A DNA stretch of 64,000 nt from Nectonema munidae (lineage: Eukaryota > Nematomorpha > Nectonematoida > Nectonematidae), in assembly GCA_030549495.1 (NCBI GenBank), contig JAUIRK010001050.1, forward strand, positions 248,001 through 312,000, in the 5' to 3' direction. The position numbers were made by a program, and so were the translations under genes. Position 1 is the first letter of the stretch. Each line of letters begins with the position of its first letter. The notes below the pieces were generated by a model. That model searched no databases, had not been told where the DNA came from, and saw only the letters and a list, made by a program, of their open reading frames with translations. Of this stretch, positions 56,770 to 61,744 are shown in pieces.

Positions 56770-58845
56770 ACTACCAATACTACTTTTTGCAAATTTTTAC
56801 TTGTTTGATTTGCAGAAAGAATTAAACTGTTTTTCAATATTTCTTTTTCATGATATATATATCATTAGAAAGCTTATCGTTTGCTACATACTCTAGAATA
56901 ATTTATTTTTGCAAAAGTTTTAAAAAATTTTAATAAATGGACTTTACTTCGAAAAAATTTGTCTAAATTTTTGAAAAAATTACGGACCACCTTTAAAATT
57001 TAAAACTTTTAAAATTGAAAGATAAACCTAGTCTTTAATAATTAATTTTTATCAAATTATGCACATACGAAACTAAAAGTAAGGGGAGCCAACGATATAT
57101 TTAAAAAGAATAAATATTTTTTTATTTGAACATTTTTCGATTCTTTGATTATTCGACAAATATAATATTTAAAATCGTGCAAATTGCAAAGTATAGGTAA
57201 TAACTTTTGTAACATCGTATGAGGTAGCAAAATATGAACAGAAAGTTTGATATTTTTTGATTTTTTAAAGAATATTTTTCGATTCTTTGATTACAGAATT
57301 TTATTTTGATTATTTGACAAATATAATATTTAAAATCGCGCAAATTGCAAAGTATAGGTAATAACTTTTGTAACATTGTATGAGGTAGCAAAATATGAAC
57401 AGAAAATTTGATATTTTTTGATTTTTTAAAGAATATTTTTCGATTCTTTGATTACAGAATTTTATTTTGATTATTTGATAAAATATATTATTTAATATCG
57501 TGAAAAAATTAATAACTTATCTAACATCCTCTCCCCGAATGAGGTATATCAAATCTTACATCTAGCAAAATATGAACTGATAGGATGGAGATGAATTATC
57601 GCGGTATACAGGTTGGAGATGAACCAACGTAGTATACAGGAATAATGTATATAGGTAATAACTTATGTAGCATCGTCTCCCCGAATGAGGTATATCAAAT
57701 CTTACATCTAGCAGAATGTGAACAGAAAGTTAAACATTGTCTCCCTAGTTATTTGTACATGTCATAGAAACCATCGTAGTATACAGGTTGGAGATGAATC
57801 ATCGTAGTATACAGGTTGGAGATGAATCATCGTAGTATACAGGTTGGAGATGAATCATTGTAGTATATAGTTTGGAGATGAATCATCGTAGAATACAGGT
57901 TGGAGAAGAATCATCGTAATATACGGGTTGGAGATAACACGCAAGTTGTCTACCCGCGTTCAACCGTACAGGTTATGAGATATATATATATATATACAGC
58001 AAAATCCAGCTATTAAGGCCACCTATGGGACTTTATTTTTATGGTCTTAATTGTGAAATGGTCTTATTGGTGAGTTTAGGTATAAATAAATCATAGAGTA
58101 AAACCTCGATATAACAAGCTACAAAAGGGTATGATGTAGTGAAACTATGTTAAAAAAGATGCCCTTTTTCCAATGAGAATAGACATTATAATCTTATACA
58201 GTATACATCACATGCTCTTTGTCGTTAACAACACGACATAGCTTAGAGTTAGTGTAGATGAGAATATACATGTGCTATTGGTCGTAATATTGAGGCGCTT
58301 TCTAACAGAACAAGACTACTTAGCTTAAAGTAACTGGCGGTAATGCCGAATTAGATGGGTGGTCGTTCTACCGAGAAAACGTGTGCGAAAAATATATGGT
58401 TCAAAAAGGGCAATCACAAAATAAAGTCGCTAAGTGAGGTGGTCGTAAAGCGAGATTTTACTGCATATATATATATATATCAATTTCAATAATAATTTAT
58501 AATTTTCTTATACTCGTTAAAAAAAATTATAAAATTTATAGTTTGTTTTTGCTAACTAATTATATTTTCATATCCAGAATTTCATTCAAGTTAAAAAAAA
58601 TCTTCCAATTTTTAAGCTTTTTGTTTCGAGCATCTCTGATTGCATCAATTAAACTAACAAAGCATCATATCCAAAAGAGGAAATAGAAAAATTACTTTAG
58701 CATGTGAATAAAGAACTTGCGGGAAAGTATCATTGTCGTTGCCATCATAGGACTTTATTGCGTGAATATTAAATTTCTTCAAATCAAACGGATTCATCAC
58801 CATTATAGAGAGCCATGCGAATAAAAGAGCAATTGTACACCAAGC
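35584..58845 (-). CDS. TBCD: TBCD homologue (tubulin-specific chaperone D), partial multi-exon gene
   Basis: Summary of the gene. Exons placed, in transcript order: 58,845-58,696; 51,236-51,095; 50,513-50,384; 50,330-50,185; 50,127-50,067; 49,997-49,891; 49,836-49,614; 46,771-46,601; 46,542-46,309; 45,263-44,956; 44,057-43,887; 41,867-41,684; 39,302-39,134; probably 35,722-35,584. Reading phases agree across the first seven exons, between 46,601 and 46,542, and between 44,956 and 44,057. Gaps in the family sequence predict unlocated exons near 48, 45.8, 43, 40 and 37 kb and at both ends. No stop interrupts the placed exons in the chosen frames, so the gene looks functional. The protein is a cytosolic HEAT-repeat cofactor needed for tubulin heterodimer assembly. 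Confidence 0.85.
36335..36445 (+). repeat. LINE 3' tail fragment
   Basis: The plus strand encodes DRGKWRLKIMATDPLTW then a Glu-rich end from a GAA-repeat tail (AGAAGAAGAAG). Reverse transcriptases of non-LTR elements commonly end in a D-R-x-x-W-R-x-x-x-x-x-D-P motif close to such a simple-repeat tail. No other part of the element is present to the left, so it is a strongly 5'-truncated LINE copy. Confidence 0.5.
37503..37630. mobile_element. TTAA-bounded MITE, sub-family 1, left copy
   Basis: The ends TTAACCGGTAATCGACCACAG and TCTGGTTGATAACGGGCTAA are imperfect inverted repeats. Inner words GTCGACTTTACAAAAATATG, AATCGTC, AAATCTTCTGCTTTACATTA and GATATCGTCTGATTATTCTG match, in inverse orientation, the copy at 38,436-38,572. 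It abuts directly the sub-family 2 element that starts at 37,630. Confidence 0.75.
37630..37749. mobile_element. TTAA-bounded MITE, sub-family 2
   Basis: The left end TAACCCTTTCGTGACC and right end GATCACGAAAGGGTTAA are inverted repeats. An inner palindrome TGTATCATATATGATACA follows the left end, then CTTCGTCTGTTTTTTCAATT and CTTCTGCTTAGTCTTCTG. The layout matches the copy at 28,816-28,952. About 120 bp, non-coding. Confidence 0.75.
37800..38430 (+). repeat. LINE fragment: 5' end and endonuclease domain
   Basis: A leader with GTCAGCAAGGGCATCCGGC (about 37,841), a word seen upstream of many invertebrate LINEs, precedes an apurinic-type endonuclease domain. The first open piece (37,893-38,183) carries VGTLNVGSQVGKSVEIVEV, LGLQEVRYESSG (the N-terminal E of the active site) and AGVGMMIKVDLVDKIV. 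After a frame change near 38,185-38,235 the domain continues with SVYTPQIG, KYIILGDFNGHVGE (GDFN active-site motif) and YGLARVNQEGKS. This matches the craniofacial-development-protein-2-like (RTE-type) endonuclease. It is cut off at 38,436 by a MITE; the reverse transcriptase is absent. Confidence 0.75.
38436..38572. mobile_element. TTAA-bounded MITE, sub-family 1, right copy (inverted)
   Basis: The ends TTACCCGTTATCGACCAG and CTGTGGTCGATAACCGGTTAA are inverted repeats. The inner words, read on the opposite strand, match the copy at 37,503-37,630 almost word for word. Near the right end is a palindrome built on GTCGACATATGTCAAC. It truncates the LINE endonuclease fragment on its left. 137 bp. 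Confidence 0.8.
39086..39112. repeat. Single copy of the GGTCTGGCAAGACC near-palindrome
   Basis: Read on the minus strand, CAGTGGTCTGGCAAGACCAC followed by GGGAGATAAC matches the start of the 54 bp minisatellite unit at 53.87 kb (CAGAGGTCTGGCAAGACCTC, then GGGGAGACAAC). It sits just inside the intron after the TBCD exon that ends at 39,134. Confidence 0.55.
39134..39302 (-). CDS. TBCD: TBCD homologue, exon (C-terminal third)
   Basis: Minus strand: acceptor TTATTTTTTTAG, 169 nt open, donor GTATAT. It encodes LFIKLLLQTSKC and then LSFSYLHLLRAFLALLQER. In TBCD of other animals the corresponding stretch has L-x-S-F-S-x-x-L-L-x-x-F-x-x-x-L-x-x-E-R-V-x-x-P. Order and spacing agree. It enters in a different phase from the end of the exon at 41,684, so at least one short exon between (about 40 residues) is unlocated; a 566 bp hAT MITE lies in that interval. 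Confidence 0.55.
40560..41125. mobile_element. Non-autonomous hAT MITE with perfect target duplication
   Basis: The left end CAGAGCCCGCGC and the inverted right end CAGGGCCCGCGC match at 11 of 12 bases. The element is flanked by a perfect 8 bp duplication, ATCTAGAT, at 40,552-40,559 and 41,126-41,133. A 30 bp subterminal block (GGGCTCAAAGGGGCTGAAAC and its continuation) occurs as a direct repeat at 40,598-40,627 and 41,059-41,088. No coding capacity is seen. It lies in a TBCD intron. Confidence 0.85.
41684..41867 (-). CDS. TBCD: TBCD homologue, exon
   Basis: Minus strand: acceptor CATTTTCAG (or the next CAG), 184 nt open, donor GTATAT. It encodes MFAELYFASCQQFALKREKA followed by LKSLFLLSSL. 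This aligns with the TBCD segment C-C-V-A-Q-Q-x-x-E-K-I-D-R-x-R-A-x-A-x-x-x-F-x-x-L-L. The entry phase does not match the end of the exon at 43,887, and about 15 residues of the family sequence are missing between them, so a short exon is probably unlocated. Confidence 0.6.
42960..43190 (-). repeat. Dispersed unclassified repeat, copy 1
   Basis: Read on the minus strand this shares ordered words with 61,745-61,910 plus: AACCAAGTGAAGGTTTTATA, ATCTCTTTTGTAAATCTTTAG, AACAGAATT, TGAGCCGATT, CGAAGGT-AAAATGTCTCT and AGACC. Copy 1 has a GTT/CAA triplet run inserted. No coding domain is recognised. Confidence 0.5.
43887..44057 (-). CDS. TBCD: TBCD homologue, exon
   Basis: Minus strand: acceptor TCATTTTTGATAG, 171 nt open, strong donor GTAAGAAG. 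It encodes IGLLKAIGSLSS, then HEIYALIIRFSMVDEKVNID, and ends CKIAAFKSFIA. This matches the TBCD stretch R-x-G-L-K-A-I-x-x-I ... I-Y-x-A-L-L-x-x-M-x-D-Y-x-x-D-x-R-G-D-x-G-x-x-x-R-x-A-A-M-x-x-L. Its entry phase fits exactly the two bases left over by the exon ending at 44,956, giving a Trp codon across the junction. Confidence 0.7.
44400..44755. mobile_element. G-rich hAT-like debris
   Basis: G-rich words (GGGGGTAAACGGGGGTAAG, GGCGTGGGCGGGTGCGGG) are followed at 44,730-44,750 by AAAGGTTAAGAACAACTGC, which resembles an inverted hAT end of the GCAGTGGTTCTTAACC class. No matching opposite end is clear. Confidence 0.3.
44956..45263 (-). CDS. TBCD: TBCD homologue, exon
   Basis: Minus strand: acceptor TCATTTTATAG, 308 nt open, donor GTATTTAT. 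It starts IFLVTINDAFLKSN then ESVLLSALLTLLNECLLSAI. This aligns with TBCD W-x-x-L-I-N-D-T-L-x-x-x ... M-x-x-A-A-x-x-A-L-x-A-L-x-x-E-Y-Y, followed by a helix pair. The exon ends in phase 2, consistent with the next exon at 44,057. The exon that should link it to 46,309 (the family's L-Y-R-G-L-G-G-x-L-M-R segment) was not found. Confidence 0.7.
45754..45996 (-). CDS. Hypothetical 80-residue open frame inside TBCD intron
   Basis: An ATG-to-stop frame on the minus strand encodes a polar, mixed-charge protein starting MSSYLVEVDAIESYFLRLND. It has base composition less AT-biased than its surroundings. It lies between two TBCD exons but resembles no TBCD segment. A GTAGCATT donor-like site lies inside. 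I do not recognise the family; it could be an exon of something else, a nested relic, or chance. Confidence 0.25.
   Translation of the reverse strand: MSSYLVEVDAIESYFLRLNDRCTDLRICTPFSFNKNAINDNDVAAKVAFLQIHENTQVKVDFSKRQHFRQIDHLKLDFEQ
46309..46542 (-). CDS. TBCD: TBCD homologue, exon
   Basis: Minus strand: acceptor AAAATTCTTTAG, 234 nt open (78 codons, phase 0 to 0), donor GTATTCCC. It starts IRKLTSDSIFLLLNTL and contains FCALHGCLLTLKSFI. The TBCD counterpart is I-R-E-L-A-A-x-A-L-x-x-L ... L-x-x-R-H-G-x-I-L-x-x-A-x-x. It joins the previous exon exactly, giving H-W-K-E-E-I-R-K-L against the family's H-W-x-x-x-I-R-E-L. Confidence 0.85.
46601..46771 (-). CDS. TBCD: TBCD homologue, exon with FPHGIDIL signature
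   Basis: Minus strand: acceptor TTATGTAAATTTTAG, 171 nt (57 codons, phase 0 to 0), donor GTTTAT (weak). It begins GLFPHGIDILTKADYYSVG, the most diagnostic TBCD motif (G-x-F-P-H-G-I-D-I-L-x-x-A-D-Y-x-x-V-G in other animals). It ends with KKMIHWKEE, matching the family's K-I-x-H-W-D. TBCD is a HEAT/armadillo-repeat cytosolic chaperone that binds beta-tubulin and, with TBCE and TBCC, drives alpha/beta tubulin heterodimer assembly under ARL2 control. Confidence 0.9.
47222..47540. mobile_element. Non-autonomous hAT MITE with perfect target duplication
   Basis: The left end CAGGGGTCGGCAAAGTGGTC and the inverted right end CAGGGATCGGCAAACATTTT share the hAT word CAGGG-TCGGCAAA. The element is flanked by a perfect octamer GAATAAAC at 47,214-47,221 and 47,541-47,548. 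Inside, the word GGGTCGAT recurs subterminally in both halves. 319 bp, non-coding, within the TBCD gene region. Confidence 0.85.
47878..48120. other. Stretch with possible mariner-like terminus
   Basis: TACAGGCTGTTCGATAAATA at about 47,851-47,870 resembles the CAGGCTGTTC terminus of some Tc1/mariner elements. No partner or transposase is visible; otherwise non-coding. Confidence 0.2.
48150..48463 (-). mobile_element. Two pogo/Tigger-like ends in tandem
   Basis: On the minus strand, CAGTCAAGCCGCGAAACTCC starts at 48,313 beside a TA. It is followed by repeated ATCCGTCA words (GATTATATCCGTCAACC, ACATCCGTCACG, AATCCGTCA). A second TA-flanked end, CAGTTAATATTGTGTCAGAT, starts at 48,461 and leads into GGATTGTCGGATAGTCG. 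Repeated cross-strand words of this kind are typical of pogo-family termini. No transposase is seen. Confidence 0.4.
48470..49613. other. Intronic stretch of TBCD, one exon unlocated
   Basis: The family sequence predicts one short exon (about 30 residues, the F-D-R-(D/E)-x-N-C-R-R-A-A segment) between 49,614 and 46,771. I could not place it with confidence. An open piece near 49,505-49,570 (minus) has a faint resemblance, and MNCRAVESP near 48,645 may be coincidence. The rest is AT-rich. Confidence 0.35.
49614..49836 (-). CDS. TBCD: TBCD homologue, exon with VRDA motif
   Basis: Minus strand, after a 54 nt intron: acceptor CTTATCTATTAAG, 223 nt, donor GTAATG. It starts TLTLAQLSRFDCLPSSKF and contains SIVRDASCFLCWCFARNPNY. 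TBCD in other animals reads L-A-L-A-E-L-G-R-R-G-L-L-L-P-S-x-L ... V-R-D-A-A-C-Y-V-C-W-A-F-A-R-A-Y. This is one of the strongest matches. The phase-1 entry fits the preceding exon. A plus-strand frame over the same bases is a shadow. Confidence 0.9.
49891..49997 (-). CDS. TBCD: TBCD homologue, exon with AWHG motif
   Basis: Minus strand: acceptor CTTGTTCTAAAG, 107 nt, textbook donor GTATGT. With the two bases carried in from the previous exon it reads SISRIALCLPQKNLEDMI and ends YAWHG. The family counterpart is G-I-G-R-x-A-x-R-L-P-x-x-L-A-D-D-V-V ... K-A-W-H-G-G. It is bounded by two very short introns, 69 nt (49,998-50,066) and 54 nt (49,837-49,890). Confidence 0.9.
50067..50127 (-). CDS. TBCD: TBCD homologue, 61 nt exon
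   Basis: Minus strand: acceptor CTCATTTTAATAG, 61 nt, donor GTCTTC (unusual after GT, but the phase fits). Together with the carried base it reads NILIGLLEDKNVMLHWTVSK, matching the family's Q-L-L-x-G-L-x-D-K-D-T-V-V-R-W-S-A-A-K. A serine codon is rebuilt across the 69 nt intron, giving S-K-S-I-S-R against A-K-G-I-G-R. Confidence 0.85.
50185..50330 (-). CDS. TBCD: TBCD homologue, variable-loop exon
   Basis: Minus strand: acceptor TATTTTTTTTAG, 146 nt, donor GTATAATA. It encodes a polar, acidic stretch (FNLSIDDFVSPSDKTKRDVS) followed by YKECIENIL. This is where TBCD of other animals has an acidic loop ahead of a V-E-x-V-I-E-x-L-L helix. Entry and exit phases fit both neighbours. Confidence 0.75.
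50384..50513 (-). CDS. TBCD: TBCD homologue, exon with LKP motif
   Basis: Minus strand: acceptor TTTTATCTAATGTAG, 130 nt, donor GTATTTTAC. It encodes AFRLFINLKVSDSLSLNSNL and FIHRLALLYLKPVKT. The family reads L-x-x-L-x-x-C-x-x-P-x-x-N ... L-V-Q-R-L-G-L-x-F-L-K-P-x-V-A-x-W. The codon for Ala is completed by the single base left over from the 51,095 exon, which supports the splice. Confidence 0.85.
50572..50624. mobile_element. Possible minimal TTAA MITE
   Basis: TTAACCTTAGGAATCCC on the left and TCCTAAATGGGTAAA on the right form inverted ends like those of sub-family 2 (TTAACCCATTTAGGACC), only about 50 bp apart. This could be an internally deleted copy. It lies in a TBCD intron close to the acceptor. 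Confidence 0.35.
51095..51236 (-). CDS. TBCD: TBCD homologue, exon
   Basis: Minus strand: acceptor TTTGTCTTTTAG, 142 nt, donor GTAAATA. It encodes KALYSCSIVHEASLHFLTQL followed by LIRHDCLDIL. The family counterpart is A-E-x-Y-L-x-x-x-D-K-x-R-D-A-A-A-x-L-x-x-x-F-x-x-R-x-D. The phase-0 entry matches the phase-0 end of the exon at 58,696 across an intron of about 7.5 kb. A similar-looking open segment just upstream (STKALCTLLNTLYASF, about 51,300-51,360) may be a duplicated exon remnant. Confidence 0.8.
51240..52990. other. TBCD intron without recognised gene
   Basis: Apart from the possible exon echo near 51,300-51,360, nothing coding is recognised. TAGGGATGTACTAGTTGG at about 52,752 and ATTCC/GGAAT words at 52,785-52,850 resemble a hAT-type terminus with alternating GGAATCG words, too worn to place. 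Confidence 0.35.
53100..53867 (-). pseudogene. Tigger/pogo transposase relic with 5' terminal repeat
   Basis: On the minus strand the element starts at 53,867 with CAGTATGTTTCATTTATAAC beside a TA, followed by CGAAATTGGATATAACG, a Tigger-type terminus. Transposase fragments follow: LLPNLIKEYSPKDVF, FNLDETEIFWKVLPNK (the N-x-D-E-T motif of the DDE domain), ILEFKGKD and then, in another frame, KIVLVVANSDGK. Several frame changes and stops break it, and the right part of the element (toward 53,000) is not clear. The part 53,310-53,867 lies inside the duplicated segment described separately. Confidence 0.7.
53310..54231. repeat. Left copy of a ~922 bp near-identical direct duplication
   Basis: The segment recurs at 55,789-56,710 with a constant offset of 2,479 bp. 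I see about three mismatches (near 54,139, 54,204 and 54,224). It includes the 5' part of a Tigger relic and a threefold 54 bp minisatellite. The right boundary runs into a short (AT)n tract. Confidence 0.9.
53872..54033. repeat. 54 bp minisatellite, three units
   Basis: Units start at 53,872, 53,926 and 53,980, each beginning CAGAGGTCTGGCAAGACCTC. The core GGTCT-GGCA-AGACC is a five-base-stem palindrome. Because 54 is a multiple of three, repetitive open frames appear on both strands; these are by-products and not genes. Confidence 0.85.
54232..55788. other. Spacer between duplicated segments
   Basis: Extremely AT-rich with poly-T and poly-A runs, an (AT)n tract at 54,250-54,270 and a TAA-type tract at 55,765-55,790. 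One less biased patch (54,290-54,450, with CACGTGACCCC and GTCAATGACCCGAGTC) is unassigned. The minus frame at 55,721-55,906 is the Tigger relic entering from the right-hand copy. Confidence 0.6.
55789..56710. repeat. Right copy of the ~922 bp duplication
   Basis: This has the same content as 53,310-54,231. It carries the Tigger 5' region with terminus at 56,346 (minus), and 54 bp minisatellite units at about 56,351, 56,405 and 56,459. It is bounded on the left by a TAATAATATTATAA tract and on the right by a long (AAT)n microsatellite. Confidence 0.9.
56705..56767 (+). repeat. (AAT)n microsatellite
   Basis: About twenty uninterrupted AAT triplets directly abut the right end of the duplicated segment. 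Confidence 0.95.
57130..57560. repeat. ~160 bp tandem satellite
   Basis: Units carry TTTTTCGATTCTTTGATTA, AAATATAATATTTAAAATCG, GCAAATTGCAAAGTATAGG and GAGGTAGCAAAATATGAAC. The first landmark recurs at about 57,135, 57,275 and 57,436. The first unit lacks about 20 bp. A worn fourth unit follows, with TCTCCCCGAATGAGG. Confidence 0.8.
57597..57940 (+). repeat. 28 bp minisatellite
   Basis: CATCGTAGTATACAGGTTGG followed by AGATGAAT repeats with a period of 28 bp from 57,772. Starts follow at 57,800, 57,828, 57,856, 57,884 and 57,912, and two worn copies lie at 57,597-57,640. It adjoins the 160 bp satellite. Confidence 0.85.
57997..58463. mobile_element. Pogo/Tigger-type MITE
   Basis: The left end CAGCAAAATCCAGCTATTAA and the inverted right end CAGTAAAATCTCGCTTTACG share CAG-AAAATC, followed on both sides by GACCACCT or GGCCACCT. 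It sits in an (AT)n tract, in keeping with TA target preference. A second pogo-like start (GAGTAAAACCTCGATATAAC) lies inside at about 58,096, so two elements may be nested. No coding capacity. Confidence 0.6.
58696..58845 (-). CDS. TBCD: TBCD homologue, early exon with WLS...PFD motif
   Basis: Minus strand: acceptor TTTCCATATCTTTAG, 150 nt (50 codons, phase 0 to 0), donor GTAATT. It starts AWCTIALLFAWLSIMVMNPF followed by DLKKFN. TBCD in other animals reads A-W-E-T-R-Y-x-L-L-L-W-L-S-x-x-x-x-I-P-F-D-F at about residues 130-160, with identical spacing. The exon(s) for the roughly 130 residues before it should lie to the right and were not recognised. A hAT copy occupies part of that interval. 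Confidence 0.85.
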
Positions 58846-58859
58846 CTAAAGATATGGAA

Positions 58860-59325
58860 AATATTTGTTAGTGTTTTCATTGAATTGTTGGTAAAGCCAA
58901 AAATATCATTCCTATCAATATAACGATAAGGATTTTTATAGAAACTGATGGGCTGAATGTATTTAAAAAAAAATCAAAAATGATAGCATGAGTGTGGTCG
59001 CTAGAATCATTTCAATTGGGTGAAAAATTAAACAAAAGTGAGAAACAAAAACTCTACTAAATATCCTATCTTTTGAGTGGAGCCAAAAACAAACACTATC
59101 AATGATCGTATGTTTACAGAGCAGAGAGAAACACTTTTTCGATCGAAGTAAGAAACGACCATGGGACTGGCTAGTATTTTAATAGCAAAATTGATGAAAT
59201 AACAATTATATATTATATTGTTTAGAAAAATAGTAATAAACTTTTGCCTAATTTGAAATTATATAATGAAGTCTAAATATAAAAAGAATGCAAAATTTGA
59301 TAAATCTTAGGAGGGTTTTAGACGA
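58860..59325. other. Intron or 5' region of TBCD, nothing recognised
   Basis: AT-rich sequence with short frames only. The upstream TBCD exon expected here or further right was not identified. Confidence 0.4.
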
Positions 59326-59326
59326 A

Positions 59327-59439
59327 TTAACACTTTCAGTTCAGAGACATCCAATGGGACATCAGTGTCGAAATAAAATAAAACCGTCTGCTTTAAAATT
59401 GTTACCTAGCCCCTCAAGAAGTTGGGTATAAAGGATTAA
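59327..59439. mobile_element. TTAA-bounded MITE, sub-family 2, worn copy
   Basis: It is bounded by TTAACACTTTCAG and GGGTATAAAGGATTAA. An inner near-palindrome GACATCCAATGGGACATC follows the left end, and AAACCGTCTGCTTTAAAATT lies in the position of the CTTCGTCTGCTTTTTTCAAT block of the copies at 28.8 and 37.6 kb. 113 bp, non-coding. Confidence 0.55.
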
Positions 59440-59941
59440 CTAAATTTGAGTGGAAAAAAAATTAAAACCGGTTTAACAATTTAGGTTCCTTTAGAAAATT
59501 ATGAAACAACCTTATGAAGTTAAGATTTGAGAAAAATTTTATAATCTTTGAAGTCAGTGGTCTTAATTAATTAATTCAATATTTAATAACTATAAATTAA
59601 ACAAAAATAAATGTCTGAAAAAATTAGCAAAAAATTCACATGTGTCAAACGTAAAAAAGCTCCCAATTATTCCATATCTTTTATCATTTAGAATTTTATG
59701 TCTAAAAAAATTAATAAAGTCTCATTTATTTCAAGTCTGAATGCACAAAATATATTTAATTTATAATGGATAAGTCAAATTATTAGGGCGAACTTTTTTA
59801 TAATTTTCAAAGTTTATTATAATAGAATTTTTGTCCAATGAACACACCACCATTATTACCCGACAGTATACTTAACTGCACTAATTTTATCAAGTCAAAT
59901 TACATTGTTTGTAATTGTGATTGCATCACTAACTTCAAGCT

Positions 59942-61597
59942 GAGTGGTTTTCAAACTGGAGTCCGCGGTACCCTAGGGGATCGCGAAACAGTTCGATGGG
60001 GACCGAGAAGGGGTCACTGAGTAGATCGTTTTGCGCAAATTCAGGTTTGATAACAAAGGAGTGTATTTGCAAAATATTAACTATGGTTTGAAAAGTTTCA
60101 AAAAAACATCTGTTGTCAAAAAGTTCGACAACATGACAGTTGATATTACCTTGCTGCAAAGATACCATAATGAATGTTCTAAGAAGTTCTGAATTTGTAA
60201 AGTTGAAGCATATCTTTCTGTTAAATGATACCGTTAGACGGCTAACAGGAGAGATGTCTGATGACATATCAGAGGTAGTTTTATTGATTCAGAATTCGAT
60301 TTTCAACTTTTTTGCAATTTAGCTTGATGAAACGATGGATTGCTAACTTAACTCAGCATTGAGTTTACGTACAATATGTACATAACAAGCACCTAGTAGA
60401 GAATTTTTTGTTTTGTGAAACTGAGAAATAGAACAACTGTAAGAGAAATATTTGACAAGGTGGAAATTTTTTACAACACCTGTTATTAAGGAAGAACATC
60501 CACTTAGAGTATCCACTGACCGTGCTCTACCAATATCTTTTTCTAGTTTTTAGACTCTGATAAAGCAAATATCTCCAGATGTAATTCGTACCCAGTACGC
60601 TATACATCGGCAAGCCTAAATAATTAAAACGATACCTGATGGGTTGAAAATTTTCCTCAATGAAGTCATTAAAACAGCGCATTTAATTAAAGCAAATGCC
60701 TTCAACTCTTCTTTGTTTTTAGAGTTATGCAAAGAAAATGATCCAGAATTTGAAAAACTCTTGGACTCAAACGTGAGTTGGCTTTCCAAAGGAAAAATTT
60801 CGAAGCGATACTAAGGAAAGAAATCCGATAATTTCTGCAAAGCAAATTAGACATGCATGTAGAATTTTCGGATTTCCATTTTCATAACCTAACATTTTTA
60901 GTGAACATATTTGAATCTATGAATTATTTTATGCATGATAAAGTAATCACAGAACTCCATTGTCATAAAAAATTTATAGCTTTTGGAATGAAGCTGGAAT
61001 AATCGCATTCTTAGACAGAAAAAATTTTGCTCGATTAAACATATTTGTTGCTGAAAATAAAATTTTCATCAATAAAGATGTCCTATTTTCCTATCTACAA
61101 AATTTGAAAAATACTATCAATTTATCAAACCCCGTTTATAATCTCGATTAGTAATCTGACCCCAGAAGAGTTCTTAATTCAAGAACAGTTTATTGATTTG
61201 ATTGATTGAGGAGATGCAAAATATGTTTTTTGAGAAATATCTCAGCAATTTTTCGATTGAAATAGGACAGTCCTATGCTGATGTTGCAAAGATGGATCTG
61301 AAAGTTCTGATTAGATTTGCCACTACATATGAGTGTGAGCAAGCAATTTCCATGCTACTTGCTCACACTGAAATCAAATCCCAAAACAGACTGGAAATGA
61401 GATTTGCCAAAACGGAGTCGAACTTAGAGAAAACAGATGCAGCCATCCCATTGATTTTTAAATAATCAATTTTGTCTATTTTTTTAAGTACTTTAGTATA
61501 CATTTTTATTTATTTTTTTTAAATGACACCCCGAGTTATTAAAAAATTATAATTAGACCGCTACGATGAAAATTTTTAGAAAGTTTCTGAACCACTC
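59942..61597 (+). mobile_element. hAT element with perfect target duplication, decayed ZBED5-like transposase
   Basis: The left end GAGTGGTTTTCAAACTGGAG and the inverted right end GAGTGGTTCAGAAACTTTC lie between perfect octamers TTCAAGCT (59,934-59,941 and 61,598-61,605). The transposase runs on the plus strand in pieces: ILPCCKDTIMNVLRSSEFVK, LLNDTVRRLTGEMSDDISE, FAI then LDETMD, FLNEVIKTAHLIKANAF, LLDSNVSWLSKGKISKRY and, near the end, LKVLIRFATTYECEQAISML (dimerisation domain). More than six frame changes or stops break it, and the BED-finger N-terminus is missing. At 1.66 kb it is an internally shortened, old copy. Confidence 0.85.
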
Positions 61598-61744
61598 TTC
61601 AAGCTAAACAAGGGAATAAAATAATTCATATATGATATATCACTACTTATCGGATGTAATTAAGTCTTTATCCCTCCGTATTGTCATTTACCAGTTACGG
61701 ATGGTCAGAGTCTATTTGTATAGTTTATCCCTAGTTATACTATA

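Noticed and set aside
57772-57940. CRISPR-like regular repeats
   Set aside because: Units are head-to-tail without spacers and the genome is eukaryotic; this is a minisatellite.
61202-61465. 87-codon plus frame as an independent small gene
   Set aside because: It is the C-terminal dimerisation part of the hAT relic bounded by the TTCAAGCT duplications.
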